From Burkholderiaceae bacterium (lineage in GTDB: Bacteria; Pseudomonadota; Gammaproteobacteria; Burkholderiales; Burkholderiaceae_F): a stretch of 55,603 nucleotides of DNA. The position numbers were made by a program, and so were the translations under genes. How positions within the stretch are numbered: the first letter of the stretch is position 1; every line of letters starts with the position of its first letter. Below are positions 8,970 to 18,284 of the stretch, piece by piece. The notes beneath the pieces are model-generated. The model worked only from the letters and a program-made list of their open reading frames with translations, searched no databases and had not been told where the DNA came from. Where the stretch lies: contig JAGCMT010000098.1 of assembly GCA_017646335.1 (NCBI GenBank), positions 1 through 55,603 on the forward strand, given 5' to 3'.

Positions 8970-9749
8970 TTATTTAATCGGCAAAACAGGAACCGGAGCC
9001 TTTTCGCCGAACCACTTAGCATAAACCTTAGCATAAGCGCCGGAAGCGATAACCTTCTTCAAGCCTTCGTTGATTTCGTTCAAGACCTTGGTGTTACCCT
9101 TGCGAACGGCGATACCAAAGTATTGGTCTTCGAAGCTCGGGTCACGTGCCATGTTGAATTGCTTTTCCGGGTTTTGCAAAGCATAGTAAGCGAACACACC
9201 GACGTCACCGATAGCGGCGTCAACACCACCGGCGGAGAGCTCTTCAAGAGCCAACGGGGTATTGTCGAAACGCTTGATGTTCTTGGATGCCTTACCGAAA
9301 ACCTTAGAGGCGGCGATGTCACCGGCGGAGTTAGCCACCACAGCAACGTTCTTACCCTTCAAGTCAGCAACAGACTTCACGTGAACGTTCTTTTGCGTCA
9401 AGATCAATTGGTGAGCAGCAAAGTACGGATAAGAGAAGTCAACGTTTTCTTGGCGTTGCGGCGTGATCGTGATACCGCTCATGATGATGTCGCGGTCGCC
9501 ATTCTTCACGGATTCAAAAATAACACCCCAAAGCGTATTGATGAATTGAACCTTAAAGCCTTGAGCCTTAGCGATTTCCTTCATCAAATCGATGTCGAAA
9601 CCAACGATTTCCTTATTCGGCGTTTGGAATTCGAACGGACGATACGTTGCACCCGTACCCACGGTGTATTCCACTTGAGCTGCAGAGGCAGCACCGGTAG
9701 CCATCGTAGCAACTGCGGCAGCGGCAACGAGAAGATGTTTAAAACCCAT
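8970..9749 (-). CDS. Periplasmic amino-acid-binding protein (SBP family 3)
   Basis: Solute-binding protein of the importer. The 259-aa precursor has a signal peptide (MGFKHLL, hydrophobic Ala-rich core, cleavage near AASA-A at about residue 23), then YTVGTGATYRPFEF, the GFDIDLMKEIAKA motif and IIMSGITITPQRQENVDFSYPY, all typical of family 3 binding proteins for polar amino acids. DLKGKNVAVV starts the second lobe. The start is supported by GGGAGA 7 nt upstream. Codons are strongly biased to AAG, ACG and ATC, suggesting high expression. First gene of the three-gene operon. Exact ligand unknown. Confidence 0.93.
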   Translation of the reverse strand: MGFKHLLVAAAAVATMATGAASAAQVEYTVGTGATYRPFEFQTPNKEIVGFDIDLMKEIAKAQGFKVQFINTLWGVIFESVKNGDRDIIMSGITITPQRQENVDFSYPYFAAHQLILTQKNVHVKSVADLKGKNVAVVANSAGDIAASKVFGKASKNIKRFDNTPLALEELSAGGVDAAIGDVGVFAYYALQNPEKQFNMARDPSFEDQYFGIAVRKGNTKVLNEINEGLKKVIASGAYAKVYAKWFGEKAPVPVLPIK

Positions 9750-9786
9750 GATGTTTTCTCCCAGTGGTCGATATTTGATTTTCTTT

Positions 9787-9845
9787 GTGTCATTTTACGA
9801 CACTTCATTACCCCCTAATTATGAGAATTTTTTCGAATCACACAA
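9787..9845 (-). promoter_or_regulatory. Probable promoter and dyad of the amino-acid importer operon
   Basis: On the minus strand a -35 like TTGTGT (9840-9845) and a -10 like CATAAT (9818-9823) are separated by 16 bp. Between this and the gene lies the dyad GTGTC-N7-GACAC (9787-9803), which could be an operator or an mRNA hairpin. The rest of 9846-10041 holds no recognised gene or site. Confidence 0.45.
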
Positions 9846-10041
9846 TCAGAATTTTTCCCAATGAATCAAAAAATTAGGGAATAGTGCTCACCCTAAAAAT
9901 TGAGAACAAAATCAACTTATTTGTCGACCAATGAAGAGCTCTGTCTCGAAGCATCCGTCTTATGGCGTTACTCATTGAATTCGTTGAACAATTCTCAATG
10001 CCACCTCCAGACCATTCACACGCATTGAGCTTGTCCGCCGA

Positions 10042-10070
10042 GAAAGCCACTCTTTTTTTGAGTGGCTTTC
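10042..10070 (-). terminator. Hairpin after the patatin-type phospholipase gene
   Basis: Perfect 11-bp stem GAAAGCCACTC/GAGTGGCTTTC with a 7-nt homopolymer loop, 11 bp past the stop codon. The U tract after the stem is short on the minus strand, so termination efficiency is uncertain. Confidence 0.6.
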
Positions 10071-10080
10071 ATTTCCCGAC

Positions 10081-12312
10081 TTAATACGGCACACCCCAAT
10101 AAAAGTACACCGAGGCATCATCTTTATTCGTTCGACCAACGGCCAAATAGACCGGGCCCAAAACCGAATTGGCGGCAACGAAAAGGCTCCCGGCCTTGAT
10201 CCAATGACCAACATCGGGGTTGTCATGATTAAAACTTAAACGACTGGCCTCTTGCAATCGTCCGACCTCAAAACTACCCCCAACATAAATTGGGAAGCCA
10301 AAATAACCGCTTGTCGGCAAACGCTTATAACCGATTACCCGCCCAAGCAACATCTCCGAACCGGCATAACGACCGTACGCCGATCCCGACAAGTTAAAAA
10401 GGCCCCCAAGCGCATAGCGACCGGGAATTGAAGACTGCCCCGCCTTGGCAGACCATAGCATCACAAACTCGTCTCCCCAATGAATCGGCAAGGTCACGTC
10501 AATCGAGTAGTCTGTTGCATCCGTTTGATTACTAAACGTTTCTAAGAAATGAATCCCTTGTGCATGCACAGAGAACCCGCTCTTAGGGAAGGCCACATTA
10601 TCGAGCGTATCCATCTCTAAAGAGATTTTCCCGAAACCGGAATGAAGACTTTGTTTGCCATCGAGCAATTGCAACCCTTCGGTTGGCTCTGCCTTAATAT
10701 CAGCCCAACCGATAGCGCCTCGAATCAGACCGTAATTGCCCAATTCCAAACCCAAAGACAATTGGGATTCAAAAATGCGATTACGAATGTGAGAATCCGG
10801 ATAGTCTCGCCCACGGTACCACTCGTAATCTTGATTTTCGTAACTGATTTCCGGCTGGATAAAAAGGGAGCTACCGGCACCTAAAGGCTGATAGAAAGAC
10901 GTAGATAGATAGCCGTCTTTGCCGACTCGCAAGTCGTTACGCCATTCGCCACCCCATTCATTTAGCCACTCCATCGTATGGTTCATCACCACTTGAAAGG
11001 AATGCTCGTCTTGGAAGTCCGTCGAAAGCTTCCCGCCGATTCGAACGGTGTTATAGCCCCACGGCTTTTCTTGCGGACGGAACACCAAGACTTGAGTACC
11101 GTCGGGTCCCGGCTCCATCTCATAAGGAACAGTCGTGAAATTATTCAACGCCCAAATTCGCCCGGACGCCTGAGCCGCCTCTTCCTGAGTCAATAACTGA
11201 CCACTATTCAAATCAGCAGCCTTTTCAACAACCTTGGGATTGACAACATCAAGCCCTTCAACACGAACCGATGCCAAGCGTTGCGGTAACGGCGGATTCG
11301 AGGCCAATGTGCGAGCCAAATTCCAGCGATCGAACTGTTTCATATCGACAGCAAGACGCTTGAGTTCTGCCTGATGAGCACGAGCCGAGCGCTCCCCGGC
11401 ATCAATAATTTGAGCAGCCGACTTAAAATCCGCCGCCGAGAATCCGTCCAAATCAGGCGTAATCAAAATGTCGCCTTTGACGAGTTTCGCCTTTGACCGA
11501 TCAACATTTCGCTCGGTCAAAATGCCAATCATTTGACTCATAACACTGACGACACTGTTGAAACTCTCAGGTTTGGCCAACGGTGTGCCTACATTGACGG
11601 CAATGACAATATCCGCCCCCAATGCTTTAGCTGTCTCGACAGGCAAATTTTGAGCCAGGCCACCATCGACCAAACTGCGCCCTTGGTATTGCAACGGTGC
11701 GAAAGCCCCCGGTATCGACATCGAAGCACGCATAGCCGTCGCCAATGTCGCTTGCTTTTGCATAATCACGGTACTGCCGTCAGCCAAATCGGTTGCAATG
11801 GCCGCAAATGGAACTGCCAAACGAGACAGATCGTTGATATCGGCAACATGCTCGGTAATTCGGCTTAAAAAGACACCTAAATGGTGAGCGGGGACCAATG
11901 ACGAAGGCATTTTCGGCCCTTCGGGCGTAATACCGATCTCGCCGATGAAAAGATTTTTGTAGTCGTCATTACGCTGGCGCCAATTGAGCTCATTGCGATT
12001 CGGACGCAAGGCAAACATCTCATCCCAATCAACGCCCAAGATAATTTCTTGCATCTGATGGGTCGTCAAACCGGAGGCATACCCACCCCCGACCATGGAT
12101 CCCATACTAGTGCCGACCACGATATCAACAGGAATACCAATCTCTTCCAAAACCTTGATTACACCAACATGCGCAAAACCACGAGCACCACCTCCGGAAA
12201 GGACTAGCCCCACTTTCGGTCGCTGCAGTTGTACATCCTGAGATGCCAAGGAGGGCAATGAAAAGATCCCCCCAAGGCAAATAATCAACCACAAAATAAA
12301 AAAACGCTTCAC
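10081..12312 (-). CDS. Patatin-like phospholipase with C-terminal outer-membrane barrel (type Vd, PlpD/RssA-like)
   Basis: Predicted secreted or surface lipase joined to its own outer-membrane barrel. Signal peptide MKRFFILWLIICLGGIFSLP to about residue 24. A patatin domain (about 30-230) has the oxyanion SGGGARGFAHVG, the nucleophile elbow GTSMG (Ser69) and the DGG motif (Asp216), so the Ser-Asp dyad is intact. A POTRA-like region follows (about 300-380). The remaining 350 residues are rich in alternating aromatic and polar strands and end in an aromatic residue (VYFYWGVPY), as outer-membrane barrels do. Length (743 aa) is near P. aeruginosa PlpD (728). The GTG at 12312 is chosen because AGGAAG lies 9 nt upstream; another GTG nine codons earlier is possible. 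Single gene, divergent from galE. Confidence 0.9.
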   Translation of the reverse strand: MKRFFILWLIICLGGIFSLPSLASQDVQLQRPKVGLVLSGGGARGFAHVGVIKVLEEIGIPVDIVVGTSMGSMVGGGYASGLTTHQMQEIILGVDWDEMFALRPNRNELNWRQRNDDYKNLFIGEIGITPEGPKMPSSLVPAHHLGVFLSRITEHVADINDLSRLAVPFAAIATDLADGSTVIMQKQATLATAMRASMSIPGAFAPLQYQGRSLVDGGLAQNLPVETAKALGADIVIAVNVGTPLAKPESFNSVVSVMSQMIGILTERNVDRSKAKLVKGDILITPDLDGFSAADFKSAAQIIDAGERSARAHQAELKRLAVDMKQFDRWNLARTLASNPPLPQRLASVRVEGLDVVNPKVVEKAADLNSGQLLTQEEAAQASGRIWALNNFTTVPYEMEPGPDGTQVLVFRPQEKPWGYNTVRIGGKLSTDFQDEHSFQVVMNHTMEWLNEWGGEWRNDLRVGKDGYLSTSFYQPLGAGSSLFIQPEISYENQDYEWYRGRDYPDSHIRNRIFESQLSLGLELGNYGLIRGAIGWADIKAEPTEGLQLLDGKQSLHSGFGKISLEMDTLDNVAFPKSGFSVHAQGIHFLETFSNQTDATDYSIDVTLPIHWGDEFVMLWSAKAGQSSIPGRYALGGLFNLSGSAYGRYAGSEMLLGRVIGYKRLPTSGYFGFPIYVGGSFEVGRLQEASRLSFNHDNPDVGHWIKAGSLFVAANSVLGPVYLAVGRTNKDDASVYFYWGVPY

Positions 12313-12406
12313 AATCAAAATCTTCCTAATCAAAGGCACGTCACTGAATATTTCTCTAAAATTTTACTGTTAAAGGTTTTAATTTCTGCTTACCAACGAG
12401 TTTCAC

Positions 12407-13402
12407 ATGCGAATTTTGTTAACTGGCGGCGCCGGCTTTATCGGTTCTCACACCGCTGTTGAAATGGCTCAAAACGGACATGAAATTGTCATTTTGGACA
12501 ATTACAGCAATAGCGACGAATCCGTTTTAGAACGCTTAGAAAAAATCATCGGTTCTCCCGTTATCTTCGAAGAGGGCGACATTCGCGATTATGACCGCCT
12601 CTATGAAGTCATGGAAAAACATCATATTGAGGCTGTCGTACACTTTGCCGGCCTCAAAGCCGTCGGTGAGTCCTGTGCCATGCCCATCGAGTATTTCGAC
12701 AATAACGTTGCCGGCACGGTCACTCTTTTGCGAGCCATGAAGGCTCTCAATATCAAGAAATTAATCTTTTCTTCTTCGGCAACTGTCTACGGGGTTCCGC
12801 AATATCTGCCGCTTGATGAAAAACATCCGCTCTCGAGCACCAATCCTTACGGACGCACCAAATTGCATATCGAAGAGATTCTCCGAGATGTTGCCGCAAG
12901 CGACCCCGAATGGTCTATCGTGTGTTTGCGCTATTTCAATCCGATCGGCGCTCATGCAAGCGGTCTGATCGGCGAGAATCCCCGCGGCATTCCGAACAAT
13001 CTTTTACCGTATGTCGCACGCGTTGCCAACGGTCAATTAAAAGCCGTGCAAGTCTTCGGTAGCGACTATGAAACTCCTGACGGCACCGGCGTTCGCGATT
13101 ACATCCATGTCGTCGATTTGGCTTATGGTCACGTTTGCGCTGTCAACTACAGTGCAAACCATCAAGGTTGGGTCGCCATTAATTTGGGTACCGGTATCGG
13201 CTATTCCGTATTGGACATCATTCGTGCATACGAAAAAGCCTGCGGCAAACCCATCGCCTACCAGTTGGTCGATCGTCGCCCTGGTGACGTTGCCGCCAAC
13301 TGGGCCGATCCCAAATTAGCAAAGGAACTGTTAGGTTGGGAAGCCAAATTGAGCTTACAAGACATGTGCGAAAGTTCCTGGAAATTTCAGCAAAGTTGCT
13401 AA
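12407..13402 (+). CDS. galE: UDP-glucose 4-epimerase
   Basis: Interconverts UDP-glucose and UDP-galactose for LPS or capsule sugars. Rossmann NAD site TGGAGFIGSH at residues 6-15, followed by VILDNYSNS. The catalytic Ser-Tyr-Lys set is visible as SSSATVYG (about 122-129) and NPYGRTK (YxxxK). Late motifs include VRDYIHVVDLA and NLGTGIGYSVLDII. The 331-aa length is close to E. coli GalE (338). Only a poor ribosome site precedes the ATG. It is monocistronic, ended by a hairpin shared with the convergent rfbD. Confidence 0.95.
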   Translation: MRILLTGGAGFIGSHTAVEMAQNGHEIVILDNYSNSDESVLERLEKIIGSPVIFEEGDIRDYDRLYEVMEKHHIEAVVHFAGLKAVGESCAMPIEYFDNNVAGTVTLLRAMKALNIKKLIFSSSATVYGVPQYLPLDEKHPLSSTNPYGRTKLHIEEILRDVAASDPEWSIVCLRYFNPIGAHASGLIGENPRGIPNNLLPYVARVANGQLKAVQVFGSDYETPDGTGVRDYIHVVDLAYGHVCAVNYSANHQGWVAINLGTGIGYSVLDIIRAYEKACGKPIAYQLVDRRPGDVAANWADPKLAKELLGWEAKLSLQDMCESSWKFQQSC

Positions 13403-13422
13403 TTAACAATAATCAATACGAC

Positions 13423-13449
13423 AAAAGCCGCGAAATCGCGGCTTTTTCT
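13423..13449. terminator. Bidirectional terminator between galE and rfbD
   Basis: An 11-bp perfect stem AAAAGCCGCGA/TCGCGGCTTTT with a 2-nt centre has T's on both strands, between two converging genes. Confidence 0.88.
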
Positions 13450-13450
13450 T

Positions 13451-14317
13451 TCATTTCCAAAAAATCGTCTCTCGCACACCATCTTGCCATGAGCGAGCGA
13501 TGTACCCAAACGTTCTTTTAAATTTCCCCGTATCCAACCGACAGTTGAGCGGACGTTGAGCCGGCAACTTGAACGTGGAAGAGCTCACGGGGACAAGTTC
13601 TACGTTCGAGCGTGAATGAAGTTGTGATGCAATAAAACGCACACAGTCAAAACGAGTCGTAAAGCCTTCATTGGCAAAGTGATAGATGCCATCGACTGAG
13701 GAGTCCCGCATTGCACGATCGATGACCGCTTTAACAGCCCAAGCGATATCGTTTGCCGAGGTAGGACTACCCCATTGATCATGAACGACACGGACGGAGT
13801 TTTTTTCCTTTAGCCAATCCATCGCAGAGGTAATGAAGTTCTTATGGCCCGGCGCGTGAACCCAAGAAACACGAAGTACCACATAACGGCACCCGCTTTG
13901 TACAACGGCTTTTTCGCCAGCCAACTTGGATCGGCCGTAGGCATTTAACGGATTCGGCCGATCCTCCTCGCCCCAAGGATGCTCATCGATGCCATCAAAT
14001 ACAAAATCCGTACTGAAGTGAACCAAAAGGGCTCCGACGGCTTTCGCGCATCGTGCCAAATTGGCTACCGCAGCCTCGTTGACTGCGTAAGCTTCTTCAA
14101 CTTGACTCTCAGCCAAATCGACATTGGTAAAAGCCGCAGCATTCACAATCACATTCGGTTGATATTGGCTAATGGCGACCTCGACATCAGCCAACTGCAG
14201 AATATCGCCGCCATTATGATCGCGGCTTAAGCCCCGAACGTCAACGCCTGTTGAAAGCAAATATTTGCAAAGCGCACGTCCCACTTGGCCGTTGGCTCCA
14301 AAAACCATAACCCTCAC
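13451..14317 (-). CDS. rfbD: dTDP-4-dehydrorhamnose reductase-like protein
   Basis: NADPH-dependent reductase giving dTDP-L-rhamnose for surface polysaccharide. The 288-aa extended SDR has the modified Rossmann motif [12 protein letters not shown] (about residues 5-16), [16 protein letters not shown], and STDFVFDG, then the catalytic YGRSK (about 138-142), all as in RfbD/RmlD (299 aa in E. coli). The start is GTG, overlapping the uvrA stop as GTGA; AGGGA lies 8 nt upstream. The rest of the rhamnose set (rfbA, rfbB, rfbC) is not nearby, so it could be a related dTDP-sugar reductase. Coupling to uvrA is odd. Confidence 0.87.
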   Translation of the reverse strand: MRVMVFGANGQVGRALCKYLLSTGVDVRGLSRDHNGGDILQLADVEVAISQYQPNVIVNAAAFTNVDLAESQVEEAYAVNEAAVANLARCAKAVGALLVHFSTDFVFDGIDEHPWGEEDRPNPLNAYGRSKLAGEKAVVQSGCRYVVLRVSWVHAPGHKNFITSAMDWLKEKNSVRVVHDQWGSPTSANDIAWAVKAVIDRAMRDSSVDGIYHFANEGFTTRFDCVRFIASQLHSRSNVELVPVSSSTFKLPAQRPLNCRLDTGKFKRTFGYIARSWQDGVRETIFWK

Positions 14318-17166
14318 GACGATTTCCCTCGTTGATCGGCCAAACGCTCCTTATAGGCCTTCAAATACGGTCCGGTAACGCTCGAATTGTTTTCCAAGAT
14401 TTCGTCGGGCGTTCCTTGCGCCACGATCATGCCACCGCTTTCACCGCCTTCCGGCCCCATATCAATAATCCAATCGGCTGCGCGAATCACGTCCAAATTG
14501 TGCTCAATAATCACAATCGTATTACCGGCATCACGCAACTTACGAATCACATCGACCAGCATTTGAACGTCTTCAAAATGAAGACCCGTCGTCGGTTCGT
14601 CCAAGATATACAACGTTCGTGTCGTGTCTCGCTTAGACAATTCCAGCGCAAGCTTCATACGTTGCGCTTCACCACCCGATAACGTCAAGGCGCTTTGACC
14701 CAACTTCACATAGCCCAAACCAACATCCATCAACGTCTGCAGTTTTCGAGAAAGAATCGGATGGGCTTTAAAGAACTCACAGGCCTGCTCCACCGTCAAG
14801 TCGAGCACTTCCGCAATATTTAAACCCTTATAAAGAACTTCTAAAGTCTCACGGTTATAGCGTTGGGCGTGGCAAACCTCACAAGGAACGTACATATCCG
14901 GCAAGAAATGCATCTCGACTTTAATAAAGCCGTCACCTTGACAAGCCTCACAACGGCCGCCTTTAACATTGAAGCTGAAACGGCCGACATCGTAACCACG
15001 CTCACGAGCCGTCGGTGTTTGCGCAAAGAGTTCGCGAATATGAGTAAAGATGCCCGTATAGGTGGCCGGATTGGATCGGGGCGATCGACCAATCGGACTT
15101 TGGTCAACGTTAATCACCTTGTCAAAACGCTCTAACCCTTCTATCGCCTCGTAAGGCTCTGGTTCGGCACTCGCGCGATAAAGCTTTTGAGCGGCGATTC
15201 GATAAAGCGTGTCGTTAATCAAAGTCGATTTTCCGGAACCGGACACACCGGCAACCACCGTCACCATACCCTCGGGAATCTCTAAGGTCACATTCTTGAG
15301 ATTGTGCCCGCTCGCGCCAATCAAACGAAGCTTTTCGCCTCCGATCACTTGAGCGGATTTTTCGAACGTCACTTGTCGCGAGCCATTCAAATACGCACCC
15401 GTCAAGGATTGCGGATTACGCTGAATTTCCATCGGCGTACCCGCAGCCATCACTCGTCCGCCCAAATTACCGGCTCGCGGTCCCATATCGACCACAAAAT
15501 CGGCTTCGCGAATCGTGTCTTCATCGTGTTCAACCACAATGACGGAGTTCCCCAAATCACGCAAATACTTCAAAGTGGCAATCAAACGATCGTTATCGCG
15601 TTGGTGCAAGCCAATCGACGGTTCGTCCAACACATACATCACGCCGGTCAAACCCGAACCGATTTGACTAGCCAATCGGATACGCTGAGCTTCACCGCCC
15701 GAAAGAGTATCGGCACGACGATCGAGCGTAAGGTAACCCAAACCGACATCGTTGAGGAATTTCAAACGGTGACTGATTTCGGTTGCCAACTTCTGCGCCA
15801 CATCCTTTTTGGAGCCATCAATTGCCAACTCTTGGAAAAAAGTTTGCGCATGCGCTAACGACAGGGCGGTTATTTCATAAATCGCCTTTTTATCTTCCTC
15901 GTCCCCAACGTAAACATGACGAGCCGCTTCTTTCAGACGTGAACCGTGGCATTCACAACAGGGGCGCAAAACACGATAGCGATTCATCTCCTCTTTGACG
16001 GCTTCACTGCTGCTGTCTTGGTAACGTCGCTCCAATATCGCTAACACGCCTTCAAAGGTTTGACGTTGCATCGTCACCTTGCCGGCACGACGGTACGGGA
16101 CTTCAATTTCCTTTTCCCCTAGGCCATACAAAATGACCTCGCGAGCACGTTCAGGCAACTCTTGCCACGGCTCATCCACATCAAACCCCTCGGCCCGCGC
16201 AACGGCTGCAATCAACTCAAAGTTATAGGCATTGCGGCGATCCCAACCATGAATCGCCCCGGAACTTAGCGACAATTCCGGATGACGAATGATGCTCTCG
16301 GCCGTGAAAACGTGTTGTTCACCCAAACCGTTGCAAACCGGACAAGCCCCCATGGGGTTATTGAAGGAGAAAATTCGAGGTTCCAATTCATCGACGGAGT
16401 AGTCGCAAACCGGACAAGAAAAATGACTGGAGAAGGCAAGTTCGTCGTCACTATCCATCTCTTTGACGACAACACGGCCCTCGGCCAATCGCAACGCCGT
16501 TTCCAAACTTTCGGCAATACGCTGTTTGGATTCATCTTTGACGCGCAGACGGTCAACCACAACATCGATGTTATGACGTTCGGAACGCTCCAAATCGGGC
16601 AGACAATCGGCATCCAAAAGTTCCCCATCGACTCGGAATCGAATATAGCCCTGCGTTTGCATGTCTTGGAAAAAGTGCGTGAAATCCGCCTTCTTTTCTC
16701 GCATCACGGGGGCGAGAACCATGATGCGAGTTCCTTGCGGCTTTTGCAGGATACGATCGACCATAGAAGACACCGGCGTTGCTTCCAACGCTTGATGATG
16801 CGTCGGGCAATACGGCACACCGACTCGAGCATACAACAAACGCAAATAATCCATGATTTCGGTAATTGTGCCGACCGTAGAACGCGGATTATTGCTCACG
16901 GCTTTTTGCTCAATAGCAATCGCAGGAGATAGCCCCTCGATCAAGTCAACATCGGGCTTTTCCATTAAATCAAGGAATTGGCGGGCGTATGCCGACAAAC
17001 TCTCAACGTATCGACGCTGACCTTCGGCATAAAGCGTATCAAAAGCCAACGAGCTCTTGCCCGAACCGGAAAGACCGGTCACCACAACAAGTTGGTTACG
17101 AGGAATATCCAAGTCGATGTTCTTTAAATTATGAGTTCGAGCGCCGCGAATTCGAATGGCATCCAT
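14314..17166 (-). CDS. uvrA: Excinuclease ABC subunit A
   Basis: DNA-damage recognition ATPase of nucleotide excision repair. The 950-aa protein has the N-terminal [20 protein letters not shown] start and two ABC modules. Walker A motifs are GLSGSGKSS (about residues 31-39) and GVSGSGKST (about 640-648). Signatures are [12 protein letters not shown] and [12 protein letters not shown]. The zinc sites are [10 protein letters not shown]...CPVCNGLG and CEACQGDG...[10 protein letters not shown], four Cys each. Length fits the family (940 aa). It is divergent from ssb across 354 bp and overlaps rfbD downstream by 4 bp. I could not fix a LexA box upstream. Confidence 0.98.
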   Translation of the reverse strand: MDAIRIRGARTHNLKNIDLDIPRNQLVVVTGLSGSGKSSLAFDTLYAEGQRRYVESLSAYARQFLDLMEKPDVDLIEGLSPAIAIEQKAVSNNPRSTVGTITEIMDYLRLLYARVGVPYCPTHHQALEATPVSSMVDRILQKPQGTRIMVLAPVMREKKADFTHFFQDMQTQGYIRFRVDGELLDADCLPDLERSERHNIDVVVDRLRVKDESKQRIAESLETALRLAEGRVVVKEMDSDDELAFSSHFSCPVCDYSVDELEPRIFSFNNPMGACPVCNGLGEQHVFTAESIIRHPELSLSSGAIHGWDRRNAYNFELIAAVARAEGFDVDEPWQELPERAREVILYGLGEKEIEVPYRRAGKVTMQRQTFEGVLAILERRYQDSSSEAVKEEMNRYRVLRPCCECHGSRLKEAARHVYVGDEEDKKAIYEITALSLAHAQTFFQELAIDGSKKDVAQKLATEISHRLKFLNDVGLGYLTLDRRADTLSGGEAQRIRLASQIGSGLTGVMYVLDEPSIGLHQRDNDRLIATLKYLRDLGNSVIVVEHDEDTIREADFVVDMGPRAGNLGGRVMAAGTPMEIQRNPQSLTGAYLNGSRQVTFEKSAQVIGGEKLRLIGASGHNLKNVTLEIPEGMVTVVAGVSGSGKSTLINDTLYRIAAQKLYRASAEPEPYEAIEGLERFDKVINVDQSPIGRSPRSNPATYTGIFTHIRELFAQTPTARERGYDVGRFSFNVKGGRCEACQGDGFIKVEMHFLPDMYVPCEVCHAQRYNRETLEVLYKGLNIAEVLDLTVEQACEFFKAHPILSRKLQTLMDVGLGYVKLGQSALTLSGGEAQRMKLALELSKRDTTRTLYILDEPTTGLHFEDVQMLVDVIRKLRDAGNTIVIIEHNLDVIRAADWIIDMGPEGGESGGMIVAQGTPDEILENNSSVTGPYLKAYKERLADQRGKSS

Positions 17167-17520
17167 AACATCTACCCAATGATCAAAAAGCAGGGAAATC
17201 TATTTATTTTAGAAGTTTTTTTCGCTACTTGACCATCTTGATACTCGTCGCCCTCAAGTCGAACCTCTTTAGCAAACGTAACTGTATGAAAAACATTTGC
17301 GTTTAATCGAAAAGCCGTCCAAGAAAAGTAGAAATTTCCGACAACTTCAGACACAATTTGTCAGGAACGTTTTGGGTGACACTGCAAATTTGGGAAGAAA
17401 CTTAATTTGTCGGCTCGCCGACTCGACGTGAAGTAGCCTAGGATCTTTGGAGCCGTGGGTATTATTGGAATTTTGTAAGTGAAACAACGCTTACAAGTGT
17501 TTATTTGGAAGAGAGAAGTT
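17167..17520. promoter_or_regulatory. Divergent uvrA-ssb intergenic region with a hyphenated dyad
   Basis: No gene is seen in these 354 bp. A strong dyad TTGTAAG-N10-CTTACAA (17473-17496) lies 25 bp upstream of ssb, placed to act as an operator or to fold in its mRNA leader. A half LexA-like CTGT is present near 17283 but its partner is missing. Promoters for both genes must lie here but could not be assigned with confidence. Confidence 0.45.
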
Positions 17521-18000
17521 ATGGCTTCGGTGAATAAAGTCATCATTATCGGCAATTTGGGCCGAGATCCCGACACTCGTTACACAGCAGAAGGCGGTAC
17601 CGCCATCACGACGATTACGGTTGCAACGTCTCGTCGTTACAAGGACTCTAACGGTCAACCCCAAGAAGAAACGGAATGGCACCGTGTCGTGTTCTTCGGT
17701 CGTCAAGCCGAAATCGCGTCGGAATACCTCCGCAAGGGTCGTCCGGTCTATGTTGAAGGTCGCTTGCGCACCCGTAAGTGGCAAGGCGCCGACGGTCAAG
17801 ATCGTTACTCCACGGAAATCATTGCCGAAACGATGCAAATGTTGGGCACGCGCGAACGTAGCGAAGGCGCTCCGAGCGGTGGTTTCGAATCCGCCCCTCG
17901 TCGTCCTGCCCCGAGCAACAACTACCAACAACGAAATCCCGAACCGATGCCCGCTCCGGTTGATGGCATCGACAACTTGGACGAAGACATTCCGTTCTAA
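17521..18000 (+). CDS. ssb: Single-stranded DNA-binding protein
   Basis: Coats single-stranded DNA in replication, repair and recombination. The 159-aa protein has the OB-fold core (residues 1-110: [51 protein letters not shown]) followed by a Pro/Asn/Gln-rich linker and the acidic tip LDEDIPF, which recruits partner proteins. The frame is open from a GTG at 17479, but ATG at 17521 after a GAGAGAAG site gives the canonical N-terminus. Divergent from uvrA, a common pairing in proteobacteria. Ends in a strong terminator. Confidence 0.97.
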   Translation: MASVNKVIIIGNLGRDPDTRYTAEGGTAITTITVATSRRYKDSNGQPQEETEWHRVVFFGRQAEIASEYLRKGRPVYVEGRLRTRKWQGADGQDRYSTEIIAETMQMLGTRERSEGAPSGGFESAPRRPAPSNNYQQRNPEPMPAPVDGIDNLDEDIPF

Positions 18001-18020
18001 TCCAAGCCTCTGATTTCTAG

Positions 18021-18051
18021 CGACCCGTCGGCTTTCGGCGGGTCGTTTTTT
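18021..18051 (+). terminator. Terminator of ssb
   Basis: Stem CGACCCGTCG/CGGCGGGTCG (18021-18030 with 18036-18045, one G-U pair) is followed by six T's. Confidence 0.92.
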
Positions 18052-18104
18052 CTTGGTAACTCTATTGCAAGAGGCAAATCAAATTTGTTAGACTCATCGG
18101 TTAG

Positions 18105-18110
18105 TATATT
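18105..18110 (+). promoter_or_regulatory. Possible -10 element of the pyrimidine leader transcript
   Basis: TATATT sits 28 bp upstream of the leader GTG, which would give a 5' end near 18117 and a short untranslated stretch with a purine-rich ribosome site. The matching -35 is weak, so this is tentative. Confidence 0.35.
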
Positions 18111-18137
18111 GACAGTCTTTCACAAAAGAGAACGCCT

Positions 18138-18215
18138 GTGTACCAATTTTTTCTCTCTGCTAAACCTCAACATCGCCAAGCGGCTTTGCGCATGGTAGGG
18201 AGAAGTGTTTTCTAA
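18138..18215 (+). CDS. Putative 25-aa leader peptide of a pyrimidine-type attenuator
   Basis: A short frame starts at GTG 18138 with AAAAGAG about 7 nt upstream and ends at TAA 18213-18215, exactly where the attenuator stem begins. The peptide starts with Met-Tyr-Gln-Phe-Phe-Leu-Ser. Codons 3-7 lie over a pyrimidine tract with six T's (18147-18158), about 57 nt before the hairpin. This is the layout of UTP-sensing leaders of enteric pyrBI and pyrE: RNA polymerase pauses at the U-rich tract when UTP is low, and the coupled ribosome then prevents the terminator. The gene is too short for ORF callers. Function is inferred from layout and from the downstream pyrE-like gene. Confidence 0.6.
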   Translation: MYQFFLSAKPQHRQAALRMVGRSVF

Positions 18216-18247
18216 ACGGCAATCCTGCTAGGGTTGCCGTTTTTTTA
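18215..18247 (+). terminator. Attenuator hairpin upstream of amidohydrolase-pyrE
   Basis: A 12-bp stem (18215-18226 with 18230-18241, one G-U pair, core ACGGCAA/TTGCCGT) with a 3-nt loop and a T tract (18240-18246) lies 38 bp upstream of the amidohydrolase start. Being promoter-proximal and right after the leader stop codon, it looks like a regulated terminator. Confidence 0.85.
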
Positions 18248-18284
18248 CGATTTTGTTTCATTATTTTTTTGCGAGAAGAGAACA

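Noticed and set aside
17270-17300. LexA (SOS) box upstream of uvrA
   Set aside because: CTGTATG resembles a half-site, but the ACAG partner is missing at the right spacing.
17172-17354. 60-codon frame upstream of uvrA
   Set aside because: No ribosome site, no similarity, and it lies in the divergent promoter region.
18052-18284. Purine or other metabolite riboswitch before the amidohydrolase
   Set aside because: No conserved aptamer pattern was recognised; the leader frame, T tract and terminator explain the region better as a translation-coupled attenuator.
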